This document shows, one piece after another, positions 1-8,989 of a DNA stretch of 64,000 bases. The stretch is taken from assembly GCA_963747535.1 (NCBI GenBank), contig CAVVFX010000017.1, forward strand, positions 806,001 to 870,000, read 5' to 3'. The position numbers were made by a program, and so were the translations under genes. This DNA comes from CAVVFX01 sp963747535. Its GTDB lineage: Bacteria; Acidobacteriota; Terriglobia; Bryobacterales; Bryobacteraceae. Under the pieces are notes generated by a model that was not told the DNA's origin, ran no database searches, and was given only the letters and a program-made list of their open reading frames with translations. Numbering within the stretch: the first letter of the stretch is position 1; every line of letters starts with the position of its first letter.

Positions 1-737
1 CTTTATTTCTCTGGCTTGCGGAGACTGGTTACAGGCGCTTGAAAGGGACCCGAGGACCAAGATTGAAGAGCACAAACAGCGGATCGTGTTTCTTGTAGGC
101 ATGGATGAATAGGTAGGGTTCAGAACCCGGTTGAGAAGCGGTAGCACGCGAAGGACCATTTGTAATACAGGTTGCTCTTAGGAATCGGCGCTGGGTCGTA
201 CTTGCGTTGGGAGCCGGCCCGGCGTGGTCGGCTCCGTGGCGCCTCCTAACCGCAACCACGGCAGTTTTTCCTTGAAGCCCAGGAAGCGGCAACTCTTCCT
301 GTTGTTTTGACAGTTCATGGGCCTATACAGGCTTCCCGGCCAGCTTCTGGCGAGCCTGCCGCCTCGGGCGTGCATGACCGCCGGGACGCCCAAGGACCTG
401 CTATCTCGCACATCTCAAGTTCGCCCGCCGCGAACATGCTCGGTGGCCGCATCGACAAAAGCTACGAACTCAGATGGTGGGAGAATTTCGAATTTATTTG
501 GTTTTGTCCCAGATTCTTACAAATAGTACACGCAACCAGCTTCGCCTTAAATAGTTGATAATAAATAACCTAGTTAATGGCCCCAAACGTGTTTAGTATT
601 CCTATTGAGGGGCGCGAGGAGGCGGGGTACGAGTGTGTCTTTGCTTGGAATAATCCGAGCGACTGCCACAGCCGCATTTCGAAGTGTCGGAACGGGGCAC
701 CACGTGGACCTCAGAATCGAAAAATGGAGGCATTAAA
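1..737. other. Left-edge region without a recognisable gene
   Basis: I see no convincing coding region here. Short frames of about 60-90 codons exist on both strands, but none has a recognisable domain, a good ribosome binding site or a plausible composition. Roughly 480-620 is AT-rich compared with the surroundings and probably carries the promoter of the PEP-CTERM gene that follows, but I cannot place -35/-10 boxes with confidence. Confidence 0.4.
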
Positions 738-1496
738 TTGAATCGTAGAATCAGGATGTCCACCTTCCGTAACGCCGCCGTGGTCGGCTTTTCAGCCATG
801 GCCCTTTCAACATTTTCCGTTTCCGCGAAGGCGGATCTGGAAACCAACGGCAACTTCCAAACCGCTACCTGCAATTTCGCTTGCACTGCAGACGCCAATG
901 GACAGATAGGAAACAATACAACTCTCACGGGCTGGAATGCAAATGGCGGCTACAACTTCCTCTTCGCTTCCGGGACCGGATTTACCGACGGCGCGAATGG
1001 CAACGCCGGCTTCATAAAAATGGACGCGGCTGTGACCGCGACCCCTAACGGCGACAACTATGTGGCCCTTGATAGTAATTACGGTGTCGAGGCGCTCACA
1101 CAGACGATTAGCGGCCTGACCGTCGGCGCCAAGTACACGGTCAGCTTCTGGTGGGCAGGGACACAACAGTTGGGCTTCAGCGGTGCCACCACTGATCAAT
1201 TGGCGGTCTCTTTTGGGGGGTCGCCGCAGGACACAGCCAGCATTGACGTCCCCCAGCAGGGCTTCACTGGCTGGTCTCAGGTGACGGACACGTTCACCGC
1301 CACCTCGACCAGCCAGGTGCTCTCTTTCCTGGCCTCCGGCACGCCCGCGAATAGCGAGCCTCCGTTTGCCCTCCTGGACGGTGTCTCGGTTAATGCAGCG
1401 ACCCCGGAACCCGGATCCTCGATTCTGCTGTTTACTGTCCTGGGCCTGGTGGGTGGTCTAGGCAGACTCAGATCGAAAAAATGGCTTAAGAGCTAG
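738..1496 (+). CDS. Secreted PEP-CTERM sorting-domain protein
   Basis: Predicted exported protein of about 252 residues, handled by the exosortase/PEP-CTERM system. The start is taken as TTG at 738 because GGAGG at 726-730 sits seven bases upstream; an ATG at 756 is the alternative. An N-terminal signal peptide (hydrophobic stretch followed by SVSAKA) precedes a beta-rich, Asn/Gly/Thr-rich body. The body resembles the choice-of-anchor type extracellular domains often paired with PEP-CTERM. The C-terminus has the tripartite sorting signal: TPEPGSS, a hydrophobic helix, then a basic tail (RLRSKKW). A strong terminator follows at 1535-1570. Its biological role is not known; related proteins are surface or exopolysaccharide-associated. 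Confidence 0.8.
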   Translation: MNRRIRMSTFRNAAVVGFSAMALSTFSVSAKADLETNGNFQTATCNFACTADANGQIGNNTTLTGWNANGGYNFLFASGTGFTDGANGNAGFIKMDAAVTATPNGDNYVALDSNYGVEALTQTISGLTVGAKYTVSFWWAGTQQLGFSGATTDQLAVSFGGSPQDTASIDVPQQGFTGWSQVTDTFTATSTSQVLSFLASGTPANSEPPFALLDGVSVNAATPEPGSSILLFTVLGLVGGLGRLRSKKWLKS

Positions 1497-1534
1497 TTAA
1501 GAAACAGCAAGGGATCAACTGCCCGCGGAAAATT

Positions 1535-1570
1535 AGAGGTAGTGCAAGCGTGAATGGCACTACCTCTTTT
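1535..1570 (+). terminator. Rho-independent terminator after the PEP-CTERM gene
   Basis: AGAGGTAGTGC (1535-1545) pairs perfectly with GCACTACCTCT (1557-1567) around an 11-base loop and is followed directly by a T run. The hairpin lies between the PEP-CTERM stop and the next gene. It also argues against an upstream start at 1550 for that next gene, because such a start would lie inside the hairpin. Confidence 0.8.
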
Positions 1571-1597
1571 CATCTTGCGGCTGTTCGGTTCATTACC

Positions 1598-2464
1598 ATG
1601 GAAACCTTCCAACAACTGCAAAATCGTCTCCTTCCGGTAGCCGTCGATGTCCTCCGGCTGAGCATCTGGTTGTTGCTGCTCATGGTTGCATTCGTGCCGC
1701 TCGAGAGACTCTTCGCCGTCCATCCGCAGAAGGTCTTTCGTAAATCATTTCCCGTAGATTTAGGCTATTACTTTCTAAACAATCTCCTGGCCAAGACGCT
1801 GCTGGTAGTGCCTATGGCATTCCTCGCCTGGAGCCTGCACTACGTCGTACCGCACGGGCTGCACTCGTGGGTAGCCGGCCTGTCGCTGTGGACGCGCGCA
1901 GCGGCGGCGCTGGTGGTTGGAGAATTCGGGTTTTATTGGGGACATCGCTGGACGCATGAGGTCCCCCTACTGTGGCGCTTTCATTCTATCCACCATAGCG
2001 CCGAGGAGATCGACTGGCTCGTCAATTCCCGCGCGCATCCGTTCGACATGGTGTTCGTCCGCCTGTGCGGTTTTGTCCCCATGTATGCGTTCGGCCTGGC
2101 GCGGCCGTTGGCAGGGCAGACCCTGGACGTGGTGCCTTTGCTCGTCATGCTCGTGGGTACGCTATGGGGCTTCTTTATCCATGCCAACGTGCGCTGGCAA
2201 TTTGGCTGGCTGGGGCTGCTGATATCCACTCCCGCATTTCACCATTGGCACCACACCAACGACGAACACGTCAACAAGAACTACGCCTCGATGCTGCCCG
2301 TCATGGATAAACTGTTCGGCACCTGGTACATGCCGAAAAAACAGTGGCCGCCAAAATACGGCATCGACGCGCCTATGGCTCCGGGGCTTGTGGCGCAACT
2401 CCTGCAACCCTTGTCGCCGCAGGATGAGAACACCCACGTCCCGACCGCCCAGGCAGCGACCTGA
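1598..2464 (+). CDS. Sterol desaturase / fatty acid hydroxylase superfamily membrane protein
   Basis: Integral membrane di-iron hydroxylase of about 288 residues. The three histidine clusters of the superfamily are visible: HRWTH, HSIHH and HHWHH. They are embedded among four or more hydrophobic segments. Members hydroxylate or desaturate sterols, carotenoids or fatty-acyl lipids; the substrate cannot be told from sequence. The start METF at 1598 is preferred over the in-frame ATG at 1550, which falls in the terminator of the preceding gene. The C-terminal tail after the last His box (GTWYMPKKQWPPKYGID) matches the usual end of bacterial family members. It appears to be transcribed alone. Confidence 0.85.
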   Translation: METFQQLQNRLLPVAVDVLRLSIWLLLLMVAFVPLERLFAVHPQKVFRKSFPVDLGYYFLNNLLAKTLLVVPMAFLAWSLHYVVPHGLHSWVAGLSLWTRAAAALVVGEFGFYWGHRWTHEVPLLWRFHSIHHSAEEIDWLVNSRAHPFDMVFVRLCGFVPMYAFGLARPLAGQTLDVVPLLVMLVGTLWGFFIHANVRWQFGWLGLLISTPAFHHWHHTNDEHVNKNYASMLPVMDKLFGTWYMPKKQWPPKYGIDAPMAPGLVAQLLQPLSPQDENTHVPTAQAAT

Positions 2465-2671
2465 CCGGCGCGTCCTCCTCTTCCGGTCTCCGCAGCGCCT
2501 CTGTCCATCGGTAGTGTAAAAGAATCGCCGCCAAATAATTACGTCATCCGGGTGAGGTGACCGTAACTTCCATCTCCCGAGGAACGAATCCACATCTGAA
2601 CTCAAATACTTGAGGCGCTGGCCGGTCCAACTGCCTCAACCACGTTCTTCGGAATTGAAAAGGAGAAAGAG

Positions 2672-3745
2672 ATGTCAAAGAAAATGAACCACGCCGGCGG
2701 TGTGCTGGCCATGTGCGCCGTCGCAACATGGACCGCCATCGGCACCGGCGAGTTACACGCACAACCCAGGTTCGGCAACCCGGACCCTCTATTTCTAACT
2801 GCGACCAACGGAACCACCAACTTCCTGGCGATCGTCGATACCCGCACCAAGGACTTGAGGTATGTGCCGACCGGTGGCTCAGGCGGGGCCAGTGGCAACG
2901 CGGGCGGCGTAGCAGTTCAGGGCGAAATCGCCGCCGTAGTCAACTTCGGATCCTCCAACGTCACGATCTTCGCCCGCCGGGGCAATACGATGTCGGCCGT
3001 TGAGATGATCACAACCTCCTCCAAGCCGGTATCCGTCGCATTCGGGAACGATCATCTGGTCGTCCTCGGTCTCACGGCCGCGCAATCTTTCCCGGTGTCC
3101 GGAAATATGGTCTCGCAGAATAGCGATGGTTCCGTCCCGCTCCTGAAGGGCGATGGTACTGCAGGGCAGATCGTCACCTTTAACGGCGGAGCCATGTATA
3201 GCGAAACAAGCGGCGACATTGGCATGGTGAGCTTCGGGATACCGGGATTAGTCGCGCCGAGCGTCCCGGTAATGCTACCCCCTGCTCCGAACAACAACAC
3301 CCCTTTGGGTATGATCGGCCGGGGCGCCAACGTGTACGTGACCATCGCGCATTCGGATCTGGAGGCGCTGGTGGTGAACGGCAAAATCGTCTCCATGGCT
3401 GTCGGCCCGACGCCGTTCCAGGATTCTTCCGGCAATCTCCTCCACGCACCCTGTTGGAACGCGCTCTCAGGACAATTTCTGTTTTCGTCGGACAGCCCTG
3501 GCAAGCAACTGTTACGCTACCTGGTGAGTGACAGCAACATCTTCTACGATAAACCCGGGGTAGCCCAGCTGACGGGAGCGCCGACGGATCTGACTGTTCA
3601 GAACAACCTTTTAGGCGTCATCGATGGCGGCGACGGAGTGAATTCGGACGCATCGCTATTCGACATCAATTCCGAGGGTGAACTCACTCTACGCTTCGCT
3701 CTAAAGATCCCGGGCCCCATCAATGGCGCCGCGATCATCCAATAG
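2672..3745 (+). CDS. Secreted protein, probable beta-propeller-like, unknown function
   Basis: A 357-residue exported protein with a good ribosome binding site (AAGGAG upstream of ATG 2672) and a signal peptide ending near HAQP. The body is a series of short beta-rich repeats rich in Gly, Val, Asn and Ser (for example TNFLAIVDTRTKDLRYV, then SSNVTIFARRGNTM). This is compatible with a lactonase/YVTN-like propeller, but no diagnostic motif is present. It ends at a strong terminator at 3791-3836. The sigma/anti-sigma pair downstream is probably a separate transcription unit. No specific function is assigned. Confidence 0.7.
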   Translation: MSKKMNHAGGVLAMCAVATWTAIGTGELHAQPRFGNPDPLFLTATNGTTNFLAIVDTRTKDLRYVPTGGSGGASGNAGGVAVQGEIAAVVNFGSSNVTIFARRGNTMSAVEMITTSSKPVSVAFGNDHLVVLGLTAAQSFPVSGNMVSQNSDGSVPLLKGDGTAGQIVTFNGGAMYSETSGDIGMVSFGIPGLVAPSVPVMLPPAPNNNTPLGMIGRGANVYVTIAHSDLEALVVNGKIVSMAVGPTPFQDSSGNLLHAPCWNALSGQFLFSSDSPGKQLLRYLVSDSNIFYDKPGVAQLTGAPTDLTVQNNLLGVIDGGDGVNSDASLFDINSEGELTLRFALKIPGPINGAAIIQ

Positions 3746-3790
3746 TGACTTCGTGCGGACCGTCTGGCACGGTCTCGTCCAGCTATCCGT

Positions 3791-3836
3791 AAGCGCTCGC
3801 CCAATCTCGGCAATAATTGGGTGAGCGCTTTCTTTC
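3791..3836 (+). terminator. Rho-independent terminator
   Basis: Fifteen-base arms AAGCGCTCGCCCAAT (3791-3805) and ATTGGGTGAGCGCTT (3816-3830) pair with a single G-U wobble around a 10-base loop. A pyrimidine-rich TCTTTCT follows. It terminates the secreted-protein gene and overlaps the GTG at 3821 that would otherwise start the sigma-factor frame. Confidence 0.85.
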
Positions 3837-3838
3837 TC

Positions 3839-4408
3839 ATGGATTCGGACATCGACCTGCAGTCCCAGATGGCTCGCTATCAGGAAGGCGATTCCGCCGC
3901 GGCTACGGCCCTCATCACTCGCTTGAGTCCCCAGTTGCATCGGTTTTTTTTGATGCAGTTCGTGAGCCGGAGGCACGCCGACGATCTGCTGCAGGAAACC
4001 TGGCTGCGGATCCACGAGGTGCGGCACACCTATCGCCGCGGCCAACCGGTCCAACCCTGGCTATATGCGATTGCGCGGAATATTCGTGTGGACCATTACC
4101 GCAAAGCTCACCGCGCCGAAGCTCGTGAAGAGCGATTGGACGAAAGCTCCGATATCCCGCAGGCGCCTGCGGAGCGCACAGCCGGAACTCCGGATCTCGA
4201 AGCGCTGCTGGCCACCTTGCCGGAGAGCCAGCGCGAAGTGATTGTGATGCTGAAGGTGTCGGGCATGTCGCTCGAAGAGGTGGCGCGCGCCACTTCTTCC
4301 AGCGTCGGGTCCGTCAAGCAGAAAGCTCATCGCGCGTACGACAAACTAAGAAAGGGGCTGGCCGCGGGGGGACCGGACGCCGGAAGGGTGGTCGTTCATG
4401 AGGGATAA
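3839..4408 (+). CDS. ECF-family RNA polymerase sigma factor
   Basis: About 189 residues, the usual length for an extracytoplasmic-function sigma factor. Region 2 includes ADDLLQETWLRIHEVRHTYR and the -10 recognition helix around QPWLYAIARNIRVDHYRK. Region 4 is LATLPESQREVIVMLKVSGMSLEEVARATSSSVGSVKQKAHRAYDKLR, a clear sigma4 helix-turn-helix. ATG 3839 is chosen because the earlier GTG (3821) lies in the terminator stem. The stop overlaps the start of the downstream anti-sigma gene by 11 bases, which implies translational coupling. Expected role: envelope or oxidative stress response held in check by the NrsF-like partner. Confidence 0.9.
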   Translation: MDSDIDLQSQMARYQEGDSAAATALITRLSPQLHRFFLMQFVSRRHADDLLQETWLRIHEVRHTYRRGQPVQPWLYAIARNIRVDHYRKAHRAEAREERLDESSDIPQAPAERTAGTPDLEALLATLPESQREVIVMLKVSGMSLEEVARATSSSVGSVKQKAHRAYDKLRKGLAAGGPDAGRVVVHEG

Positions 4409-5102
4409 AGAGCTCGATGCAATGCTGCAACGGGCAGCCGGCGCGAAACCTGAAATCGATCCTGCTCTCCTCGATCGCATATCGACATCCATCGGTTCCC
4501 ATTTGTGCCCCGTGGATGCGCTGCCGCCCTCGTGGATTCTGACCGGGGGACTGGTTCTGATCTCTGGTATTGTGGCGGTCGCGGGAGCGATGCTTTTGGG
4601 ACCTCATGGCGTTCAAAAGATGAGCATGGTAGAAATTGCGCTCATTTTTTCCGTGCTCGCCACGCTGATCTGGCTTGCGGCCAATCTGTGCGTTGCCGAG
4701 GCGATCCCCGGAAGCAGGCGACCGATGGCACCCTGGTTGCTGGCTCTATCCGCCTGCATCGGACTCGCTGCTGTATTTGGCCTGCTCTTTCACGATTATC
4801 GGACCGAGCGTTTCGTTTCTCAGGGCGTCGCGTGTTTAGCGGCCGGCCTCGTCAACGCCATTCCAGCGTCACTCGGTACATGGTGGATTCTCAGACGCGG
4901 TTTTTCAGTGAATTCCGCGGCCGCCGGGTTTGCCAAGGGAGCCCTCGCGGGCCTCGCCGGTATTGCGATGCTGGAACTTCACTGTCCCAATTTTGAGGCG
5001 CCGCACGTCATCGTTTGGCACATCGCCGTTCTGCCGGTAAGCGGTGCACTGGGCGTACTTGTCGCGCAGATGGCCGGAGCTTTTGGCCGTCCACACCGCT
5101 AA
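4398..5102 (+). CDS. NrsF/DUF1109-like membrane anti-sigma factor
   Basis: A 234-residue protein with a cytoplasmic N-terminus of about 45 residues and then six hydrophobic helices, the layout of NrsF (DUF1109) anti-sigma factors. The family signature near the C-terminus is visible: LELHCPNFEAPHVIVWH, with the conserved His-Cys-Pro and the later His-x-x-x-Trp-His. In the characterised Caulobacter case the cysteine senses metal or oxidative stress and releases the ECF sigma factor. The gene overlaps the sigma gene, so the two form a regulatory pair. The assignment rests on topology plus the HCP motif. Confidence 0.8.
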   Translation: MRDKELDAMLQRAAGAKPEIDPALLDRISTSIGSHLCPVDALPPSWILTGGLVLISGIVAVAGAMLLGPHGVQKMSMVEIALIFSVLATLIWLAANLCVAEAIPGSRRPMAPWLLALSACIGLAAVFGLLFHDYRTERFVSQGVACLAAGLVNAIPASLGTWWILRRGFSVNSAAAGFAKGALAGLAGIAMLELHCPNFEAPHVIVWHIAVLPVSGALGVLVAQMAGAFGRPHR

Positions 5103-5143
5103 TCCGGCAAGGCGGTGATGTAACAAATGCGCGACAGGACAAG

Positions 5144-6043
5144 CTACTCGACGCGGATCGACGCAGTCAGTTTGTGGGTGGCGCCGGGTAAGAGGTGAAC
5201 TGCACTGTCAGCGGCATTGGCAGTTTCGACGCAGATCATCTCTTTCCAGTCGTCGGGGGCCATGTCGGACATCCCCCTGGTCTTGTCGATCCACGGATTC
5301 CAGACGACCGTAGTGTCCGAACCGCTCTTTTCGACGATGATACGGCGGTTGAAGACCGGGTCGTGTATCACGCAAGTTGCTTTCGTGTCGAGGTGCACCT
5401 GGTCGGTTTCCTTGGCGATTCGCATGGGCTCGCGCCCCGACGTTTTGCGTTTGAATCCATCGGTCTTATCGATGTAGGTGGTGTCTTCGAGTCCGGAAAG
5501 CGAAACCTCACGAATATCGGCAACGGCGAAATAAGTATGGAGCGCCTCTTCGTAAACGAGCGGCTCCTCTGCATCGTTGCGCGTCTCGAGCTCTATTTCC
5601 AGTTCGGCGCCGACCGTCACACGGAAGCGCAAGTGGAACGCTCGATAGCCGAAACCGCGAGTGGTGTCGTCAGGCGAAAGCGCGAGCGTAATTGCCAGCT
5701 TTCCGTCGCTGCGTAGTCTTGCTTCTTCAACCTCCCACTGCATAACACGCGCGAAACCATGCATGGGACCCGGTTGGCCGTCCGTGCGAGGACCAAACCA
5801 CGGGAAAATAACGGGCACGCCGCCGCGAATCGCCTTGCCCGGCGCGAACAGGCTCTTGGGACTGACAAACAGCACCGGTCGTTGCCCGCGCGGCGTCCAG
5901 TGTGCCATGTGAGCGCCCTGTAGATGCAGGACCCCTTCTGCCGCCTCAGTGGAGATCACCGCGCGGACCAACCCTCCCGGTGTGTCCTCGAACTGTAGCG
6001 CATCAGGAATGTCGAATTGATTGTTCAGCTTTGGTATGGCCAT
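5144..6043 (-). CDS. D-hexose-6-phosphate mutarotase / aldose 1-epimerase-like protein
   Basis: About 299 residues, YeaD-like member of the aldose 1-epimerase superfamily, which interconverts alpha and beta anomers of hexose 6-phosphates. Visible family features: GAHMAHWTP, SPKSLFAPGKAIRGGVPVIFPWFGP, PMHGFARVMQW with the catalytic His, EEALHTYFAVADI with the second His, and a C-terminal WNPWIDKTRGMSDMAPDDWK with ICVETAN, whose Glu is the expected base. The start is taken at MAIPKLN (6043); in-frame upstream starts give an implausible N-terminus. It diverges from the xylanase gene, sharing a 179-bp promoter region. Confidence 0.88.
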   Translation of the reverse strand: MAIPKLNNQFDIPDALQFEDTPGGLVRAVISTEAAEGVLHLQGAHMAHWTPRGQRPVLFVSPKSLFAPGKAIRGGVPVIFPWFGPRTDGQPGPMHGFARVMQWEVEEARLRSDGKLAITLALSPDDTTRGFGYRAFHLRFRVTVGAELEIELETRNDAEEPLVYEEALHTYFAVADIREVSLSGLEDTTYIDKTDGFKRKTSGREPMRIAKETDQVHLDTKATCVIHDPVFNRRIIVEKSGSDTTVVWNPWIDKTRGMSDMAPDDWKEMICVETANAADSAVHLLPGATHKLTASIRVE

Positions 6044-6222
6044 GGTCCGTACACTTTCTGAATTCGTAATTACAGATGCGCCGGCAGGCTTGGAGTTTCT
6101 GAAAAGTGATGCAGCGGATATCCAACGGCCGCAGAGGATAAAATAGGCTTCGTGTTGGAGGGTATGAATTATAGCGGCCGCAATAACCCGCTCGATGGAC
6201 ACAACTTAGTTAGGACTTTGCT

Positions 6223-7290
6223 TTGAACTCTGACAAACGATCACAACTGTTGTTAATCGCTCTGCTCGCCGCCTCCACACTCACCGCGCAGACCTTGCGG
6301 CTGGAGGCGGATCGTCTGGGAGTAAAGATTAGTGGCGCGGTAAATCCGGCCCGGTTCAATGAGCCTGCTTACGCGCAGGCGCTGGCTCGCGAGTTGAACA
6401 TGATCGAGCCGGAGAACGTGATGAAATTCGCCCTGATTCATCCCGAGCGCGAACGTTTCGACTTCCCGCCAGGTGACAGGATCGTCGAATTCGCGCAGAA
6501 GAACGGCATGGCTGTCCGCGGCCATACGCTCGTCTGGCATAACCAACTGGCTCCCTGGGTAAAATCCGGCAGCTTCAGCCCCGAGGAACTCTCCTCGATT
6601 TTGCACGATCACATCACCACCGTGATGCAACACTTCGCGGGAAAAGTATGGGCCTGGGACGTAGTGAACGAAGCCCTTGACGGCGATCCTCCCAAACTCC
6701 GCTCGACGCTTTGGTACGATGCTCCCGGGATCGGCTTCAAAGGGGAGAAGACGAAGTATATCGAGCAGGCTTTCCGCTGGGCGCACGATGCCGACCCGAA
6801 GGCTCTGCTCTTTTACAACGACTACAGCGCGGAAACCATCAACCCCAAGTCGGACGCGATCTACGCGATGGCGAAGGATTTCAGGAATCGCGGCGTGCCG
6901 CTCGACGGAATCGGCCTGCAGATGCATGTCGGCTTGAAAACGAATCTGTCGCGGCTGGGCGAGAACATCGAGCGTCTCACCGCCCTTGGCCTGCAGGTCC
7001 ACATTACTGAATTGGACGTGGCCATCCCGGTGAAGGCCGACGGCACGCCAATCGATCCCGATGCCCTGCAGAAGCAGGCGAAGGTCTATAGCGAGATCGC
7101 ATCCACGTGTCTTCGCTTCAAGGGCTGCACCGCGATTCAACTCTGGGGAATCACCGACCGGTACAGTTGGATACCGGGGTTCTCCAAGGGAAAGAACGGC
7201 CTGGCTCTGCCCCTGGACAAAGACTATCAACCGAAGCCCGCCTATAATGCGCTGCTCGATGCGTTGAAGAGCGGTGCCGGAGCGAGGTAG
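6223..7290 (+). CDS. Endo-1,4-beta-xylanase, glycoside hydrolase family 10
   Basis: A 355-residue exported GH10 enzyme that cleaves internal beta-1,4 bonds of xylan. A short signal peptide (LLLIALLAASTLTAQ) precedes the TIM barrel. Family motifs are NMIEPENVMKF, GHTLVWHNQLAPWV, WDVVNEALDG carrying the acid/base Glu150, and HITELDV carrying the nucleophile Glu263. QLWGITDRYSWIPG completes the active-site strands. The start is TTG at 6223 with only a weak ribosome binding site. The GH39 enzyme 48 bases downstream probably shares the transcript, so polymer cleavage and oligomer trimming are linked. Confidence 0.93.
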   Translation: MNSDKRSQLLLIALLAASTLTAQTLRLEADRLGVKISGAVNPARFNEPAYAQALARELNMIEPENVMKFALIHPERERFDFPPGDRIVEFAQKNGMAVRGHTLVWHNQLAPWVKSGSFSPEELSSILHDHITTVMQHFAGKVWAWDVVNEALDGDPPKLRSTLWYDAPGIGFKGEKTKYIEQAFRWAHDADPKALLFYNDYSAETINPKSDAIYAMAKDFRNRGVPLDGIGLQMHVGLKTNLSRLGENIERLTALGLQVHITELDVAIPVKADGTPIDPDALQKQAKVYSEIASTCLRFKGCTAIQLWGITDRYSWIPGFSKGKNGLALPLDKDYQPKPAYNALLDALKSGAGAR

Positions 7291-7338
7291 TATCGATGGC
7301 CGCGTTTCCAACTTCGTGCAGGTTACCATCCAAGTAAT

Positions 7339-8979
7339 ATGAAATACTTCGCGCAAATTCTGTTCGTCTTATGGCCGGTCCTCGCATCGGCGCAGGATAC
7401 TGTCGTCATCCGCGTCGATACGGCCAGCCGCCAGGGGGCTCTCAAACCGATCTCTTCCTATTTCGGCTATGACGAGCCGAATTACACCTACATGAAAAAC
7501 GGCGCGAAGCTCATTGCAGAATTGGCCGGCGCGAGCCGCACGCCCGTCTATATCCGGACACACCACCTGCTCTGCACGGGAGATGGCACGCCGGGGCTGA
7601 AGTGGGGTTCCACCAACGCCTACACCGAAGATGCTTCCGGCAAACCCATCTACGACTGGACCCTCGTCGATCGCATCTTCGATACCTACATAAAAGTCAA
7701 AGCCAAACCGTTTGTCGAGATCGGCTTCATGCCCGAGGCGCTCTCCACCCATCCTCAACCGTACGCGACCCGGTTCGGTCAAAAAGATAGTGGCACCGGA
7801 TGGTCGTATCCGCCTAAGGATTATCAGAAGTGGGGGGAACTGGTCTACCAGTGGGTGCGGCATTCCGTCGATCGCTATGGCAAAGAAGAGGTGCTCTCCT
7901 GGTATTGGGAACTATGGAATGAGCCCAATATTAGCTATTGGCGCGGGACTCAGGAAGAGTACAACCGGCTCTACGACTATACTTCTGCCGCCGTGAAGCG
8001 AGCGCTTCCCGGCGCGCGCGTCGGTGGTCCCGGCACCACTGATCCAACCGGAGAAAAAGCCGCTGCTTACTTGAAACAGTTTCTGGAGCACTGCGCCAAG
8101 ACAGGAGATCCCCTCGATTTCATCACCTACCATGCCAAAGGCTCGCCCAAAGTTGTCGACGGCCACGTCCAAATGGGTCTCGGACACAATCTCGACAACG
8201 TCGCGAAGGGCTACGAAATCGTAGCGTCGTTTCCGCAATACCGTAGTCTGCCGATCGTCATCAGCGAATACGATCCCGAGGGCTGCGCCGCCTGTTCGGC
8301 GCGCGATTATCCGCAGAACGCCTATCGCAACGGAACCGTGTATCCCACCTACACGGCCGCGTCGATCAAAAACATCCTGCTGCTGGCCGACCGCTACCAG
8401 ACCAACATTGCAGGCATGCTGACCTGGGCGTTCGAGTTTGAGGGACAGCCCTATTTCGCGGGCTTCCGGACCCTGGCGACCAACGGAATCGATAAGCCCG
8501 TGCTGAATGTCTTCCGTATGGCCGGTCTGCTGCGCGGCGATCTGGTCAAGGTATCGAGCGACGGAGCGGTGGGTCTCGACAGTATCCTGCAAACCGGAGT
8601 GCGCGCCCATCCCGATATCGATGCGCTCGCCACCCGCGCGGAAACCGAAGCGTCAGTCATGCTCTGGAACTATCATGACGATGATGTCCCCGCGCCGGAC
8701 GCTTCGATTCGCATGACGGTAGCGGGACTGCCGGCGAGTGCCGCTCGCGTGCTGGTCCGCCATTTCCGCATCGATCGCGACCATAGCAACGCCTACGCGG
8801 TCTGGCAGCAATTGGGCTCGCCGCAACAGCCTTCACCCGAGCAGTACGCCCGCCTGGAATCCGCGGGTAGCCTGGGACTATTGGAATCGCCGCGCTGGGT
8901 CCCGGCCAGCGGGGGCGTTGTCGAACTGGACTTCGCGCTGCCGCGTCACGCGGTTTCCCTAGTGCAGGTGAGTTGGTAA
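7339..8979 (+). CDS. Xylan 1,4-beta-xylosidase, glycoside hydrolase family 39
   Basis: A 546-residue exported GH39 enzyme. The signal peptide ends at LASAQD. The barrel shows SWYWELWNEPN with acid/base Glu195 and IVISEYDPEG with nucleophile Glu310; DFITYHAKG lies between. A C-terminal beta-sandwich of about 150 residues follows, as usual for the family. It would release xylose from the non-reducing end of xylo-oligomers produced by the upstream GH10 xylanase. GH39 also contains iduronidases; the xylan context favours xylosidase. Confidence 0.88.
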   Translation: MKYFAQILFVLWPVLASAQDTVVIRVDTASRQGALKPISSYFGYDEPNYTYMKNGAKLIAELAGASRTPVYIRTHHLLCTGDGTPGLKWGSTNAYTEDASGKPIYDWTLVDRIFDTYIKVKAKPFVEIGFMPEALSTHPQPYATRFGQKDSGTGWSYPPKDYQKWGELVYQWVRHSVDRYGKEEVLSWYWELWNEPNISYWRGTQEEYNRLYDYTSAAVKRALPGARVGGPGTTDPTGEKAAAYLKQFLEHCAKTGDPLDFITYHAKGSPKVVDGHVQMGLGHNLDNVAKGYEIVASFPQYRSLPIVISEYDPEGCAACSARDYPQNAYRNGTVYPTYTAASIKNILLLADRYQTNIAGMLTWAFEFEGQPYFAGFRTLATNGIDKPVLNVFRMAGLLRGDLVKVSSDGAVGLDSILQTGVRAHPDIDALATRAETEASVMLWNYHDDDVPAPDASIRMTVAGLPASAARVLVRHFRIDRDHSNAYAVWQQLGSPQQPSPEQYARLESAGSLGLLESPRWVPASGGVVELDFALPRHAVSLVQVSW

Positions 8980-8989
8980 AAGGAGTCGC

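Noticed and set aside
6253..7356. 367-residue antisense frame over the GH10 gene
   Set aside because: Caused by the codon bias of the xylanase gene; no recognisable domain or signal.
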